This document shows, piece by piece, positions 36,483-47,605 of a stretch of 64,000 nt of DNA. The notes beneath the pieces were generated by a model. The model saw only the letters and a program-made list of their open reading frames with translations. It ran no database searches and was not told the DNA's origin. Position numbers and translations under genes: made by a program. Numbering within the stretch: position 1 is the stretch's first letter; every line of letters starts with the position of its first letter. The DNA comes from Protopterus annectens (taxonomy: Eukaryota > Chordata > Ceratodontiformes > Protopteridae): the NCBI RefSeq assembly GCF_019279795.1, contig NC_056726.1, forward strand, positions 1,015,646,001 through 1,015,710,000. Direction: 5' to 3'.

Positions 36483-36770
36483 GAAAAACAAAATGAAGTG
36501 CGGGTGCAAGTCCAAGCCACACCACGAATCCACAAATGAAAAATAAACGCTGATGTTTAACGCTAGTTTATTTTTAGTAAAAATGCGTTTTCGCCGCTGA
36601 AAAAGCCAGCAGCTTCCTCAGAACAAATACAAAGTATCAACCGCCAAACTGTTTAAGTATAGACAGGAAATGCATAAATTCTCATCATTTCCTGTTCTGG
36701 CGTGAATACTTGGAGAGACACTGAGCTCCTCTTCATGTGTTTGGTTTCCAGTACTATGTTCGTTTGTTTC
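36483..36770 (-). mobile_element. Penelope-like element terminal (pLTR-type) piece
   Basis: 288 bp inserted in CR1 copy G between exact copies of TAATTACAAAAGT (36470-36482 and 36771-36783), a 13 bp target duplication. On the minus strand it contains the ribozyme-like fold at 36554-36625, followed by an AATAAA-like TTTATTTTTCATTTGTGG stretch and a CTTGGACTTGCACCCGCAC end. The same order of landmarks occurs next to PLE coding sequence at 48222-48590 and about 39960-40070. It has no coding sequence of its own. Confidence 0.8.
36554..36625 (-). ncRNA. hammerhead-ribozyme-like fold in PLE terminal piece
   Basis: Minus strand: stem I TGTT (36622-36625) with AACA (36554-36557); conserved box CTGAGGA (36615-36621); stem II GCTGCTG with CAGCGGC (seven pairs, one G-U); conserved GAAA (36589-36592); stem III AACGC with GCGTT, its loop holding a six-pair ATTTTT/AAAAAT hairpin; cleavage triplet TTA. 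This is the type I hammerhead layout reported for PLEs. One extra A lies between CTGAGGA and stem II, so activity is uncertain. Confidence 0.65.
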
Positions 36771-37062
36771 TAATTACAAAAGTAAAATAGCATCCCTAGC
36801 TAAGGATAATCATAAAACATTCTTTAACTACATCCAAAATCTAAAAGGGAATGCCCAGCAATGTGCTGAACTGGTAGTAGATGGTCCCACTCATTCTATG
36901 CTGGAGGAAATTACCAACATGCTAGTTAACAGATTTGGTGCAAACTTCACCCCCCCCCCCCCCCCGTCTCTACCAGCCATACCTCAAAGCACACCAGCAG
37001 TCCACTGCCTTGAACTCTAGAGATCAGGTCATATCTGCACTCTCCAAGGCCAAAAACAGATT

Positions 37063-38771
37063 TGATCAGGTCCAGAGCTCCTTGTAAATTCATAGAAATT
37101 AAGAGAAGGTTTGCTTCATCAGTCACTAAACATGAGCAAGTTCTTCTACTACATTAAGCAATGATTTCCACGAGGCTCTGTATAAGAAATACAATGATGG
37201 ACATTGCTAAGAATGGTCTGCGGTAAACAAGAAGTATGGGATGAATTAAGGACAACCACAGCAACATTATACTCAGGTCAAGATACCCAATGTTTTAAAC
37301 ACACCGTTTTACTGACCACAGAGATTAACAGGTTGGATGCTTTATGGTAACACCTCATCTGTTTAAGCACTTCTTTTATGGCAAATTCCACTAACAAGTA
37401 CCACAACTGCCTGAGCATCTTTAAACGTTTGGAGTGTACCAGAGGTAATGGCTTAAATGTTTTTAATTGTCTAGTAGCTTATTGGCTGCCAACATGTTCC
37501 AGAAGACATGTGACTCTAATTGATTTCACTGTAGTGTTTTTGTGTTACAGATATTTTCCTTACAATGCAACTGTACAGTGCACAAAAGTGACAAAAGTAC
37601 CATATAAGAAAAAACATCTAAATTCAGAACTGAAAGTTTATAAGTAGATGGGTAAATCTGACAAGATATTTAAAAGAAACAAACTAGGCTATTTTTGCAG
37701 CTACAAAGGGATTTTTATTCATTCAAAACTTTGAACTTTAACAACTCAAAGTCAGAAACTGACATTTCTTTTGTTTGTAGACATAGAAATATTTTTTTCT
37801 ATAAGAAAGGGAGGCGTTGCATACTCAGCTGGTATGGTTCAATGTTTAGAAAGGGAAGCATGCAATTTATCACACACAACTGGTAAATTTATGAACAGAT
37901 CTGCAAATGCATAACATCAAGTAAATTAAATTATCCACGTATGAATCTATTTCAGCATATTTAAAACAACAATAAAGCATAAAAGAAACAAATTTACTAA
38001 GCAGTAATACATAAAAAATGGGAGTACACTTAAAATGTACACATTTCTGAGAAATAAAAATGTAGACAAAAAACCTAGACACAGTATATAGAAAGAAATC
38101 AAATACAGAGAATGCAACTGGCCCTCTGATATCAAACACAACACCTGGTAGTTTGGCATGCAGAATTATAGCTATTCTCTGTTAGTAAGCTCAATTCTGT
38201 AGTCCTGGGTTCATTTTCTCAATAACTGTTTGCCAGATTTCCATTGTACATTTGAGGACTGTAGCTTTGCTGTTTAGAACTTCAAATAAACTAAGTCAAA
38301 AATTGCAGCTTGTCATGGAGACCTGCAGTTATTGCTTATAAGCAGTGCTGATATAAAATGTGAAGCTGCTCACATGCGGGAATTAGATGGGCTTATTTCC
38401 CTTCTTTTAATGAGTAACATCAAGTTTCAAAACATTGCTATTTTAGGTGAATCTTAGTTATTTTTTTCTAGTTTTGGGTGGTCCAGTGGTGGCTCGAGCT
38501 ACTGGACTGCAGGACTGCAGCCCCCAGCTGAAAACCAAAATAAAAAAAATCCCAGAACTACAGAAGTTTATGTAGTTACAGCCACATAGACTGGAAGGGG
38601 ATCAGACTGCAAGGTCTGCAGTCTGTGCATGCTCGCATAGAGGCAACTCATGCATGCATGCTCAGCATTGAGAACTGACTTATGGAGGAAACAGAACTAC
38701 TGGCTGCCGAAACAGGACTGCTAATAGTGGAGGAAGGAAAGGCTGGCTGCTTTTAATGAAGCTTGGGAGTA

Positions 38772-38776
<5 letters not shown>
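37063..38776. other. unassigned DNA
   Basis: AT-rich sequence without recognised genes. The 89-codon frames at 37378-37647 (+) and 37870-38139 (-) have no family features. A faint tRNA-like phrase (GGTGGTCCAGTGGTGGCTCG) at 38475-38494 might be a SINE head. Confidence 0.45.

Positions 38777-38820
<44 letters not shown>
38777..38820. repeat. (GT)n microsatellite
   Basis: A pure GT run of about 21 units. Confidence 0.95.
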
Positions 38821-38821
<1 letters not shown>

Positions 38822-38934
38822 TGCTCCAGTTAACTATAACTGGTGGCTAGAGACAGTAACTCAGGTTCAAACCCTCAACCTTGGATGCAGGTAGCAAGAA
38901 CCTGAATTCCCTACCTACCACTGTTTGTGGAAAG

Positions 38935-39184
38935 CATTCAGATTTTTGTCTCATATTTTTGTTCTGTTCTGTTCCTCATAAAAGCTGTGTTTTTTTAGAT
39001 TTTCAAACATTTGAATTTCAGACTTCATAGTCTTCAGAAAGTACATGGTAACACAAAACATTTTATTTTAGCATTTTTCTAAGTTTATAAGATCACTATT
39101 TGAAATTTGTCCCTATTTTTGGGGCTGCATTCCCCCATTATTGGCTTTGTGCATGTTTTTTGTACTAAGAGGTTGAGAGCTATG
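38935..39184 (+). mobile_element. MITE family M, copy M6 (left end lost)
   Basis: Shares CAGATTTTTGTCTCATATTT, CTTCATAGTCTTCAGAAAGT, TTTGTCCCTATTTTTGGG with the other copies and ends GAGGTTGAGAGCTATGG, a decayed GTTGAGAGGTATG end. Confidence 0.78.
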
Positions 39185-39482
39185 GTGAGAACTGAATTCA
39201 CTAAATGATAGCAATTTAAGTTTCAGACTTCCTGTCTTTCAAGAAACAGCTGATCTGGCATAGTGTTGCTCTGACTGTAGTGCACAGGGTCCTGGGTTCA
39301 AAACTTGGCAGTGAAATGCATGGTGGTAGTACAGCATTTTATTCTAGCAACTTTCCAAGGTTATACAAGCAGCATTTAAAATGTGTCTCTTGTTTTTGGA
39401 CTTTTGTCCCCCCCCCCCAATAAATTTGTTTTTTTCCAGATTTCTTGTGCTCATGTGCTGCAAAGTTGTGAGATACAGTTGA
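39185..39482 (+). mobile_element. MITE family M, copy M7, with a tRNA-like insert
   Basis: Follows M6 directly. AATTTAAGTTTCAGACTTCC and CTTGTTTTTGGACTTTTGTC are family M. The block 39247-39331 between them is foreign and looks like a tRNA-derived SINE head (GGCATAGTGTTGCTCTGAC, then GGGTCCTGGGTTCAAAACTT). A C10 run lies at 39408-39418. Confidence 0.65.
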
Positions 39483-39568
39483 GTGTCAAGTGGATTTTAC
39501 AAAGAGCTAAAAGCTTCAGGGGAAGAGAAGTTTAGTGCTGCTTATGCTGAGTATGCTTTCATTGTTAA

Positions 39569-39632
39569 TAGCACACTAGGTAGTGTACATGCTTTCGATA
39601 CAGAAGGCGGTGGGTTCTACTCCCACAGTACG
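39569..39632 (+). repeat. tRNA-like sequence, possible SINE head
   Basis: GCACACTAGGTAGTGTACAT resembles a pol III A-box region and GGTGGGTTCTACTCCCAC a T-arm with B box, spaced about as in a tRNA. The cloverleaf is incomplete, so a functional tRNA gene is not supported. Confidence 0.4.
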
Positions 39633-39954
39633 TAGATGCATTACTGTACTGTACTTTTAAAGGAGGTGGATGCTGCAATTCTGGGAATGTCCTGTTTGTG
39701 GAGATACCTAGCAACTATCAACAATATTATCAGTTTGCCATCCATTCCCTATTGCCATATTACTAGCTTATCATTTTTTTAGTGTAACATAGGCAATTTA
39801 TTCTTCAAGGGCAACAGGCACATTATTTGTAGATGAAACAATGAAGTATTAAGTTGTTTGCTAGCAGCAACCTCTTCACTGGTTACAGATCTCTTTAATG
39901 TGGAATTATTTAGATAAAAAACAAATGAGTGGCAAACACTGATGCAAAGTCCAA

Positions 39955-40085
39955 ACTAAAACCAAAAATTCACCAGCAGGGCAAATGGAAAACATACCTT
40001 TATTCACAATTTGACAGGTTGAGCACTTTCATCAAAAAAGATTGACTTCATCAGAACAATAGGTACAGGCAGCCAAATTCTTAAA
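39955..40085 (-). mobile_element. PLE terminal piece in inverted orientation (copy P2)
   Basis: Minus strand carries TTGTTCTGATGAAGTCAATC (40041-40060), then TTGATGAAAGTGCTCAACCT, then GTGAATAAAGGTATGTTTTC and a CTGCTGG segment. It matches the landmark order of the pieces at 36483-36770 and 48222-48590. Core boxes CTGATGA (40048-40054) and GAAA (40027-40030) are intact, but stems II and III do not pair well. It points away from the GIY-YIG frame that follows on the plus strand. Confidence 0.6.
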
Positions 40086-40199
40086 TACACATAAACCTAA
40101 ACTGATAGGTCAAAAACACACCAATCACTTCAAACGTTAGGAATAAATAAATTAATTAATAAATAATGCTAATTTTACTAAAAACTGTTCTTGTTTAAA

Positions 40200-40700
40200 G
40201 TAAAAGGAATTTTTGAAGAAACTTTCTTTAAAAAATACTTATTATAATATATATGCGCAATGCAGTTACATTTTGCAGGTAGAACGTTTGGTTTTAAATA
40301 ACAGGACTAAAGATACAGTATTTTTTAAGAAAGGTAACTGCTTCACCAAGCAGTTAATGTATTTGGCTAGGTGTAATACATGTTCAGGATTTTATATTGG
40401 GAAGACAGAGAGAACCTTTAATTCCAGGATCTATGAACATCTGTAAGAGATAAAAAATGAAAAGGCAACCAATGCTTTGTATAGGCATAGTAAAATATGC
40501 AATGGTTTCTCAGTTTTTAATTTTGGCATCCTAGATGTCATTCAAGCAAACCCTAGGGGAGGGGATTGGAAGAATATTTTAAATAAAAAAGCGCTCATGT
40601 GACAATTAAGGCTTGCTGCCAACTTTTCCCCAGGGTCGAATGATTTTATATCTATTGTACCAGCCTTGAAAGAAAAGGCTGAAAAGATATGAACAGCAAA
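40200..40700 (+). pseudogene. Penelope-like element, GIY-YIG endonuclease end (copy P2)
   Basis: The plus strand encodes FYIGKTERTFNSRIYEHL (GIY-YIG core as FY-IGKT with the downstream Arg and His), preceded by a Cys pair (ARCNTCSG) and followed, past a stop, by NALYRHSKICNGFSVFNFGI, PRGGDWKNILNKKAL and FSPGSNDFISIVPALKEKAE. Upstream LSLKNTYYNIYAQCSYILQV and TKDTVFFKKGNCF belong to the linker. This is the C-terminal third of the PLE polyprotein. The reverse transcriptase is absent. It is a different, more diverged PLE than copy P1. Confidence 0.8.
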
Positions 40701-40794
40701 GTACTGGGTAAAAAGTGGATTAATTTTCACATTTATGTTGTTCCTAAGGTTAAATTTCAGTATAAAAATAATTTTAAAGAGGTATATTATACAA

Positions 40795-41090
40795 GGAATA
40801 TAATTTAATACAATCAGGAAGGTGTATCAAAGAACACATGTATGTTTCATGTGCAAGGGGCCTATGATTTGAAAACAGCCCAAAGTTAATCTTTATCTGC
40901 CACTGGCCAGATGTATTTTCTTGAATGTGGGTTTCAATGCTGTTTCAATGAATATGAGTTTCAAGGGCAGAGAAGTTTTAAAGCTAAATCTATTTTCATT
41001 ATGAGACTGCATTGCTTTGTTTAGCAGATGTCTATTGGTGTTTTTGCTGTAAAATGTAAAATAAAACTTTTAAATGAAGTCCAAATCATT
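40795..41090 (+). repeat. unassigned interspersed repeat R, copy 1
   Basis: About 300 bp that recur in opposite orientation at 46275-46590 with roughly 85-90 percent identity by eye. Landmarks: GGAATATAATTTAATACAAT, AAGGGGCCTATGATTTGAAA, ACTGGCCAGATGTATTTTCT, GGTTTCAATGCTGTTTCAAT, ending AAATAAAACTTTTAAAT. It begins shortly after the PLE frame of copy P2, so it may be that element's 3' region. No coding motif. Confidence 0.75.
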
Positions 41091-41244
41091 GTAGAAGTAA
41101 AGCAGTATGCCATTACAGTGTTTAGGGTAAATGGGGTGAAATGGCCAAGTAATGGGACATTGGAATGGCTGCAGGGGGAGGCTCCATTTGACCATGATTT
41201 TGTGAGGGGGTAGGGCAGCAAACTCAAAGACAGCACAGATTGAA

Positions 41245-41526
41245 CTATACCTCTCAACTGCCCAGATTTTCACAGAATGAATAGATTTTTGCTTCTTATT
41301 TTTGGTTTGTTCTTCATAAAATTTGTGGTTTTCTGGCAAGTCATTTAGGCATGAAGTCACTAAATAATGGCAAACATTGAGTTTCAGACTTCATACCCTT
41401 CAGAAAAATGCATGCTAAAGCAAGACCTGTTAATCTATCAACTGTCTAAGGTGATACAACAGCAATTTTTAGTACCGTCTGTATGTTCCCCCAATATATT
41501 TTGCCTTTATAGAATTAGGTATATCC
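41245..41526 (+). mobile_element. MITE family M, copy M3
   Basis: Starts TATACCTCTCAACTGCCCAG, contains GTTTCAGACTTCATACCCTT and TTTGCCTTTATAGA. The right end is decayed to TTAGGTATAT and touches copy M4. Confidence 0.75.
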
Positions 41527-41528
41527 AA

Positions 41529-42052
41529 ACCTCTCAACTGTCCCTGACTTTGACTAAAAAATTGCTGTCTCCCTAATAATCCCTCCGGAAAATGGCATTT
41601 TGGAAAAAAATGTGGAGGGTTTATAATTAAGAAATAATTGTAATGATCAGAGTTACAGATTACTTTTATTTCAAAAATGCATGTAGAGTCTCTTATTTTG
41701 TCAGCTGCTCAGTACTAATATTAAAAAGTGTCTCTTCTTTGGCAGGTTCCCAGCTGTATTGTGTGGCTATTTTATATTTTTGCACCACCTTTTTGGTCCA
41801 TTTTTCATAAAATTGTGGTTATCTGGCAAATTTGTGGCAAATCATTAAAGACTGAAGTTAGAAAATAATGCCAGACATTTGAGTTTCAGATTTCATACCC
41901 TTCAGAAAATTCATACTAATGCAAGACCTACTATTCTATTATCTTTATAAGTTTATAAGAGCAATATTTAAAAATTGTCCTTATTTTTGGGCCTTTGTCC
42001 CACTTCTATTTGTGACTTTGTCCAAATTTCTTGCTCTAAGGTTGAGAGGTAT
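41529..42052 (+). mobile_element. MITE family M, longer copy M4
   Basis: About 520 bp from AACCTCTCAACTGTCCCTGA to AAGGTTGAGAGGTATG. It has an extra left section (GCTGTCTCCCTAATAATCCC, GTGGAGGGTTTATAATTAAG) absent from the 290 bp copies, so the short copies are probably internal-deletion derivatives of this longer form. Confidence 0.78.
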
Positions 42053-43385
42053 GACAAATGTGTCAGGGCCATCACCATCAACCAGAAACATTTCAAAATG
42101 TGATATGCTTGTTGCAACCCACTCCCCCATGTAGACTCTGGATGTGTCCAAGCAAGCCAAGGAACAGTTATGCAGTGTAAGTGTGCAGAGTATCCCCCCA
42201 TCCAAGGTAGACACAAGTACTAAAGTGGATTTTCATCTGTCCTTGATTTTGCAGAATGGTCTGGTTTCTGTCATATTTTTGTACTGTTGATTTATGCTTA
42301 TTATTATTCAGAAAATCCATGTTGTTGCACTGCCTGTTGCTCTGTGTTTAAGTGGCAATGCTTTAATGACCATCAGGTAAGCTTGTCTGAGACTGTAAGA
42401 TGCAAGTAAGCTGTAATAAGCATACTGTTAAAGAATTACCAACATTGGAAGCCTTTTTCTTGTTGCTCTGCAGAGAATATTTACATAACTCGATAACGTA
42501 TAAGCCTTAGGTATTGAAATGCATATGAATGTATTTGTAATAAAGGACAGGATTACAGTATTTTCAGAAGCTCATTACATTTGTTGGAGACTTGCAGTCA
42601 TCTTTGCAGGCTTTACCAGTAAACTAAACAGAATGCCAATCTATCATGTGTGGTCCATTACCTGTACAGTAATCCTTTTAGCAATGTACCTTGAGCTTGT
42701 TTCTTGTTTGCTTTTCATTTTTTACTTTGATCATGTTTTCCCCATGAAACAAGTAGATAGTTGTCAGGCAGCAGGTCTTTTTTGGATAAGAAACATTTTT
42801 ACAAGTGGGGGTTTCACAGAGATTGCTACTTTTAGCGTGTTACTTGGTACTTTAATTAAGCTGAATATAAATTATAATTAGAACTGCAGTGCAAGGAGAA
42901 GTGGTTTGAGTTGAGTGCTGCTTGTTTTTTTATACATGATTTTGACTGGCATTCCAATCATGTATTTAAAAAGTAATTTATTTGTTCATGCATCTCAACC
43001 TTTTTGTTTAAATCTAGATATTAAGTAAGCTATCATGTAGCCAATGCATTGAAATATTTTTTTTTCAACACATCATTTTGTCTTAATTGGACTCTCATAA
43101 TGATGATTTGGTACCCAGGGCAGCGTATTTAATTAAAGTCCCAGTTTTTTGTGGTTTTGAGCATAGTTCCTCCCCTTTCTAGTTGGTTGCACCCCTTCCC
43201 ATTGGCCCCATCCATTCAACTGTCTCCCTTTGATTTGAAGTCAACAGCCATCACTGGGGTGGTCTTAGTTTTCAGTCTCGGACTTCCAAAAGTTTACCTC
43301 ATTTACTTAATCTGGGAAGTCCATTACTCAGATAGTCGTTTCAAATCATCTCCAAAAAGAAGCAAAAGAATAAATAACAAATAGA
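42053..43385. other. unassigned DNA
   Basis: No repeat recognised. The 120-codon frame at 42519-42881 is the longest here outside known elements. It has two hydrophobic stretches (ITCTVILLAMYLELVSCLLF) but no recognisable family, no splice context I can defend and no promoter evidence, so I do not call it a gene. Confidence 0.45.
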
Positions 43386-43790
<405 letters not shown>

Positions 43791-43835
43791 GTATTTATTT
43801 TATTTTATTGTATTTTAGTTATCTCCATTTGATTA

Positions 43836-45345
43836 TGATTGTTGTCTGACTGAAAAAGTGGAGGTCCCTTTTCAGATGAGGCTTGGGGAGAAAAGCTCCA
43901 CAACAGTAAATTACATAGTGAAAAATGCAATGAGAGTGTTTACAGTTTAATTCCAAGAGAAGATAATATACAATTCAATTAAAGGGAAAAAATGAACATG
44001 ATTAACATTGCATAGTGAGAAAACACAGAAAGACTATTTACAGATGCACTGCAAAGGAGGTGGCCTACTCAAGTTGTTTACAGATGAGACAAACGGAGAT
44101 AGCATGCAATTCAAATAGTTAAATTTGATTTGGCTTCCACAGTGATATATGCAACTTTACTTTCACACAGAATGTATATTAACCAATTCTTTATATTTCA
44201 GCAGTTGTATATCTAGTGAAGACAAGAGGTTGATAGTAACGTGAGGTGCCTACTGAATGAAATTCTATACACAAACAAATGAACTGGTTGGCATCTTGTC
44301 ATTGTGTTTCACATACAAAATATCTTAGGCTATAATGGTAAACTGGACAGCACAGTGTTTTGTCAGTGGAATGATGGGTAACTGAGACTGTTTAGTGAGA
44401 AAATAATGTGTCTATTCAGATGTCTCATAGTTCTGTCTGGATACTCTATGATGGGGAACTTGCAGGTGAATTTAGAGATGGGGTGGGAGGGCATGAGCAT
44501 AGATTGGCGTTAAGAATATGTCTGTAGGTTGACTTTGAAGAGTGTTGGAGTAGTATTTTACCTTATGTTTAGTAGGAGGGTATGCCAACATTTGGTGACT
44601 GAGGCAGAGTATGGGGCAGCACCATATTTGTTAATGATTTTCTGAGGCCGGGCAAGGAACAGATTCTGAGATCAAAGGGGTCTACATACAGAATACCAGA
44701 TAATGACAGATTTCAGTGCGGGACATTTGTTTGGATAATGGACAATGCTGTAAGCTAATCTGAGCAGATTGTAGCTGAGGAAGTTGGGAAATTTGATTGA
44801 CTTTATTTGGGACAGAGCTAAGCAATTATGTGCTCTGTTGGGTAGGTTGGCTATGAATTTAGCAGTTTTGGTATAACACTGATTTAATTTCAAGGAATGT
44901 GCTGATTTTAACATCAGTGAGTACAGGAGAGGCATGGGGGAGGAGAATAGGTACAGGAGAAGTAGCTGTTGTTTTTCTATAATGATTAGTCAGGCAGGAG
45001 GATACTTATAAAGGAGGCCTTATTTTGCCCCTTTTTTAACTCATATTATGAACATGTATGTCAAATTTAACTGATTTGTCCATGGCAAAACAGTTTAATA
45101 CTGGGGATTACCACTAGTTTGGCATTTTGAGCAGATGATATTCTAAATAGTTTCTTTTGGTTATAGTATGACTTGAGTCCGAAAAGCAGGGCTTTTGTTT
45201 TACTCGGGTTCAGAAGTAGGTGAGACTGACTGATTTCTTTAAACAGAGGAAGAGGAATCTTATACAATAGTGGGCAAGGTGGCCATATCAGAGGCAGAAC
45301 AAATTATTATAGGGCCATCTGCATATGAAATAAGCGTGTATTATT
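43836..45345 (-). mobile_element. L2-like LINE, C-terminal ORF and 3' end
   Basis: Minus strand. RT catalytic box LISYADG (YADD decayed) near 45320; then HLLLNPSKTKALLFGLKSYY (45067-45267); then YSLMLKSAHSLKLNQCYTKT, NKCPALKSVIIWYSV (44672-44935); then KIINKYGAAPYSASVTKCWHTLL, the C-terminal block typical of L2-clade ORF2. The 3' end CTCATCTGAAAAGGGACCTC, then AGTCAGACAACAATC, borders the CA array. Many stops and frameshifts are present. A distinct family from the CR1 copies. Confidence 0.78.
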
Positions 45346-46274
45346 CCTTATAATTTAAAATTTAGATTTGATCAAGTTTTTGAATCTAAGCTCCTTCAAT
45401 ATATAAATATAAACAACAAAAATAAAAATAAGGATAACAACTAATAAACTTAAGTGGCTAAAGAGGTCAATATAAGAATTTTATATAGCATTAAAAATGA
45501 TAGTACATGATGACAAGATAAAAGCAGAAATGTAGCTATGGTGCATGGGTGCCCGCAGGATTTTTTCAGGGGGTGCAAACCCAGAGGCCAGAGCAACAAG
45601 GTTATATCTGTTTACATGTGGATAACCAAGACCTCTTACTGTATTCTACACTGTAATGCAGAAAATGACAGTGTCTCTGTGGATTTATAGTGTTATGAAA
45701 TAAGACCTCAACAGAACTGTAATATTGAACTCATTCATGTAAAAATGATAAAGTTTCTGGGTAACTAATTTTTAAAACCAAAAACTGAATGTACTATATT
45801 GTTGTAAGTTTAGGCCTACGACTTTAAGTGTGAAGCTGTCTCAGTATTTTCACTCATTCACTTATTTTTCTTGAAACCCCTTAATCCAGTAAGTCTAGGG
45901 TATGGAAAAGCTGGAATCTGGCCTAGCATTTACATGCTCTGTGTGGTACACATGAAGCAGCAAGCATAAAAGAGGCAAACAGTGGAGAAGCTGCCGATCA
46001 GTCGCAGAACACCTCTCTTCCCAACTGCACCTAATTATGAACAGCATTCATCACTCAGAGTCTTAAAACATCCATCCCATTCCACACAGCCCCTTTCCTG
46101 TTAATAATCCTTAAGTAATATCAAACCCAGAGCCAGATCATGGTCAAATGGGGCCCTAGGGGGGAAATGGATCAGGCCTCCCCATATACATCCCCCACGT
46201 AGCCATTTCAGAGTCTCATTACTTGGCTATTTCTCCCCAGTCACCAAAAACACTGTTTAAGCCTTTAGTGTACA
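45346..46274. other. unassigned DNA, possible DNA-transposon scraps
   Basis: GGGTGCCCGCAGGATTTTTT at about 45547 and GGGGCCCTAGGGGGGAAATG at about 46149 look like ends of common vertebrate non-autonomous DNA transposons, but I cannot delimit elements. No genes. Confidence 0.35.
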
Positions 46275-46590
46275 TAATGTTTTCTGTTTTATTATTTGGA
46301 TCTAATTTAAAACTTTTATTTCAAATTTTATAGCACAAACACTGATAGAGATTTGCCAAACAAAGCAATACAGTCTCACAATGAAAACAGACTTAGCATT
46401 AAAACTTCTCTTTCCTTGAAACTCACATTCATTGAAACAGCATTGAAACCCACATTCAAAGAAAATGCATCTGGCCAGTGGTGGATAATATTTACCTTTG
46501 AGCTGTTTTCAAATCACAGGCCCCTTGCACACATTTTTAGGACCATGCATGCATGTGTTCTTTGATTCACCTTCCTGATTGTATTAAATT
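46275..46590 (-). repeat. unassigned interspersed repeat R, copy 2
   Basis: Reverse-complement partner of 40795-41090. Shares the same landmarks on the minus strand (GGGAATATAATTTAATACAA, TTTGAAAACAGCTCAAAGGT, ACTGGCCAGATGCATTTTCT, ATAAAAGTTTTAAATTAGAT). Includes a 20 bp stretch (CATGCATGCATGGTCCTAAA) missing from copy 1. Confidence 0.78.
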
Positions 46591-47305
46591 ATATTCCCTG
46601 TTTAATGCAGCATCACTTGTTAGTGCATTTTGAATTTGTAGTTTTGAACATTTTTCCAGTAAGCAATGATACAAAAAGTATGCACCAATAATGACAAACT
46701 TCCCAGTTCAGCGCATTTCATAAATAAAAGTCTAATCGAATTTCTGTCTGATGCGCATTATACTTTGTTTGAGCACAGATGTATACAAGCAATTTAATAC
46801 ACTGCAGATTTACTTTTCAAACATCAGAGATAGCACCGATTACCCAACTCTATGAATTCTTTTAATGAAGTTTTAACCTAAAGCCACACTGTAAGAATTT
46901 TATAAGGCAGTGAGTGGATGCAGCTGAACTAATGTCATGGTTATGCCGCAAGTCATTTAAGGTGAGAAGGATAAGTAAAGTTAAATAGGATGAAATGAGG
47001 TAGTACATTTTCATTCAGAAAAAATAAGTAACAGTTCATTTTGACAAGCAAAGAACCTAAAATAATAAGCAAATGAGATCAACAGTTCAGATCTAGCTAT
47101 TTATTTTGATTGTTTCATAATATTTTGAGAAATTATTCTCAATGCAATACTCTTTTTCTTGTACAAGTGAAAAAAAATCTTCCTCATTATGGGGTTACAC
47201 CACAACTCTTACGAAAGTGAAATATAATATTTTTAAGCTAAGCTGTACCAGCAATGTACTGTCCTGATCAGTTATATGTAAAGCAATCCTCAGCTAAAAA
47301 TCACA
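46591..47305. other. unassigned AT-rich DNA
   Basis: Nothing recognised. Confidence 0.5.
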
Positions 47306-47322
47306 CACAGACATACATGTGT

Positions 47323-47383
<61 letters not shown>

Positions 47384-47541
47384 CACGAGCGCACATGCGC
47401 ACACACATGCACGTGCACCCCCACACCCCCACACGCACACACGTGCACATGCAGACATGCGCGCACATGCACACACACACACACGCGCACATGCACACAC
47501 ACACACACGCTCACATGCACACACACACACATACGCACACA

Positions 47542-47604
<63 letters not shown>
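47306..47604. repeat. long interrupted (CA)n microsatellite
   Basis: About 300 bp: pure CA at both ends, and in the middle CA mixed with GCAC, CCCCCAC and ATGCAC units. Frames in this interval are repeat translations. Confidence 0.97.

Positions 47605-47605
<1 letters not shown>

Larger units (their letters stand above)
36015..37062 (+). mobile_element. CR1 copy G: inverted 5' portion of the F/G insertion
   Basis: Plus strand, from the post-endonuclease linker KSKPAWWTSSIKRLYNKRKKLL to the SKAKN stretch that directly precedes GPDN. Copy F, on the opposite strand, begins at GPDN. The two halves add up to one CR1 without overlap. Interrupted by a MITE (36111-36402) and a PLE terminal piece (36483-36770). 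A C15-type run lies at 36950-36966. Confidence 0.87.

Noticed and set aside
39569-39632. Functional tRNA gene
   Set aside because: A- and B-box-like phrases exist, but acceptor and D stems do not pair; more likely a SINE head.
42519-42881. 120-codon possible membrane protein
   Set aside because: Hydrophobic stretches but no family resemblance, start context or splice signals; expected by chance in 64 kb of AT-rich DNA.
45540-46200. A DNA transposon between GGGTGCCCGCAGG and GGGGCCCTAGGGGGG
   Set aside because: The phrases look like ends of known non-autonomous families, but they do not pair as inverted repeats and no target duplication was found.
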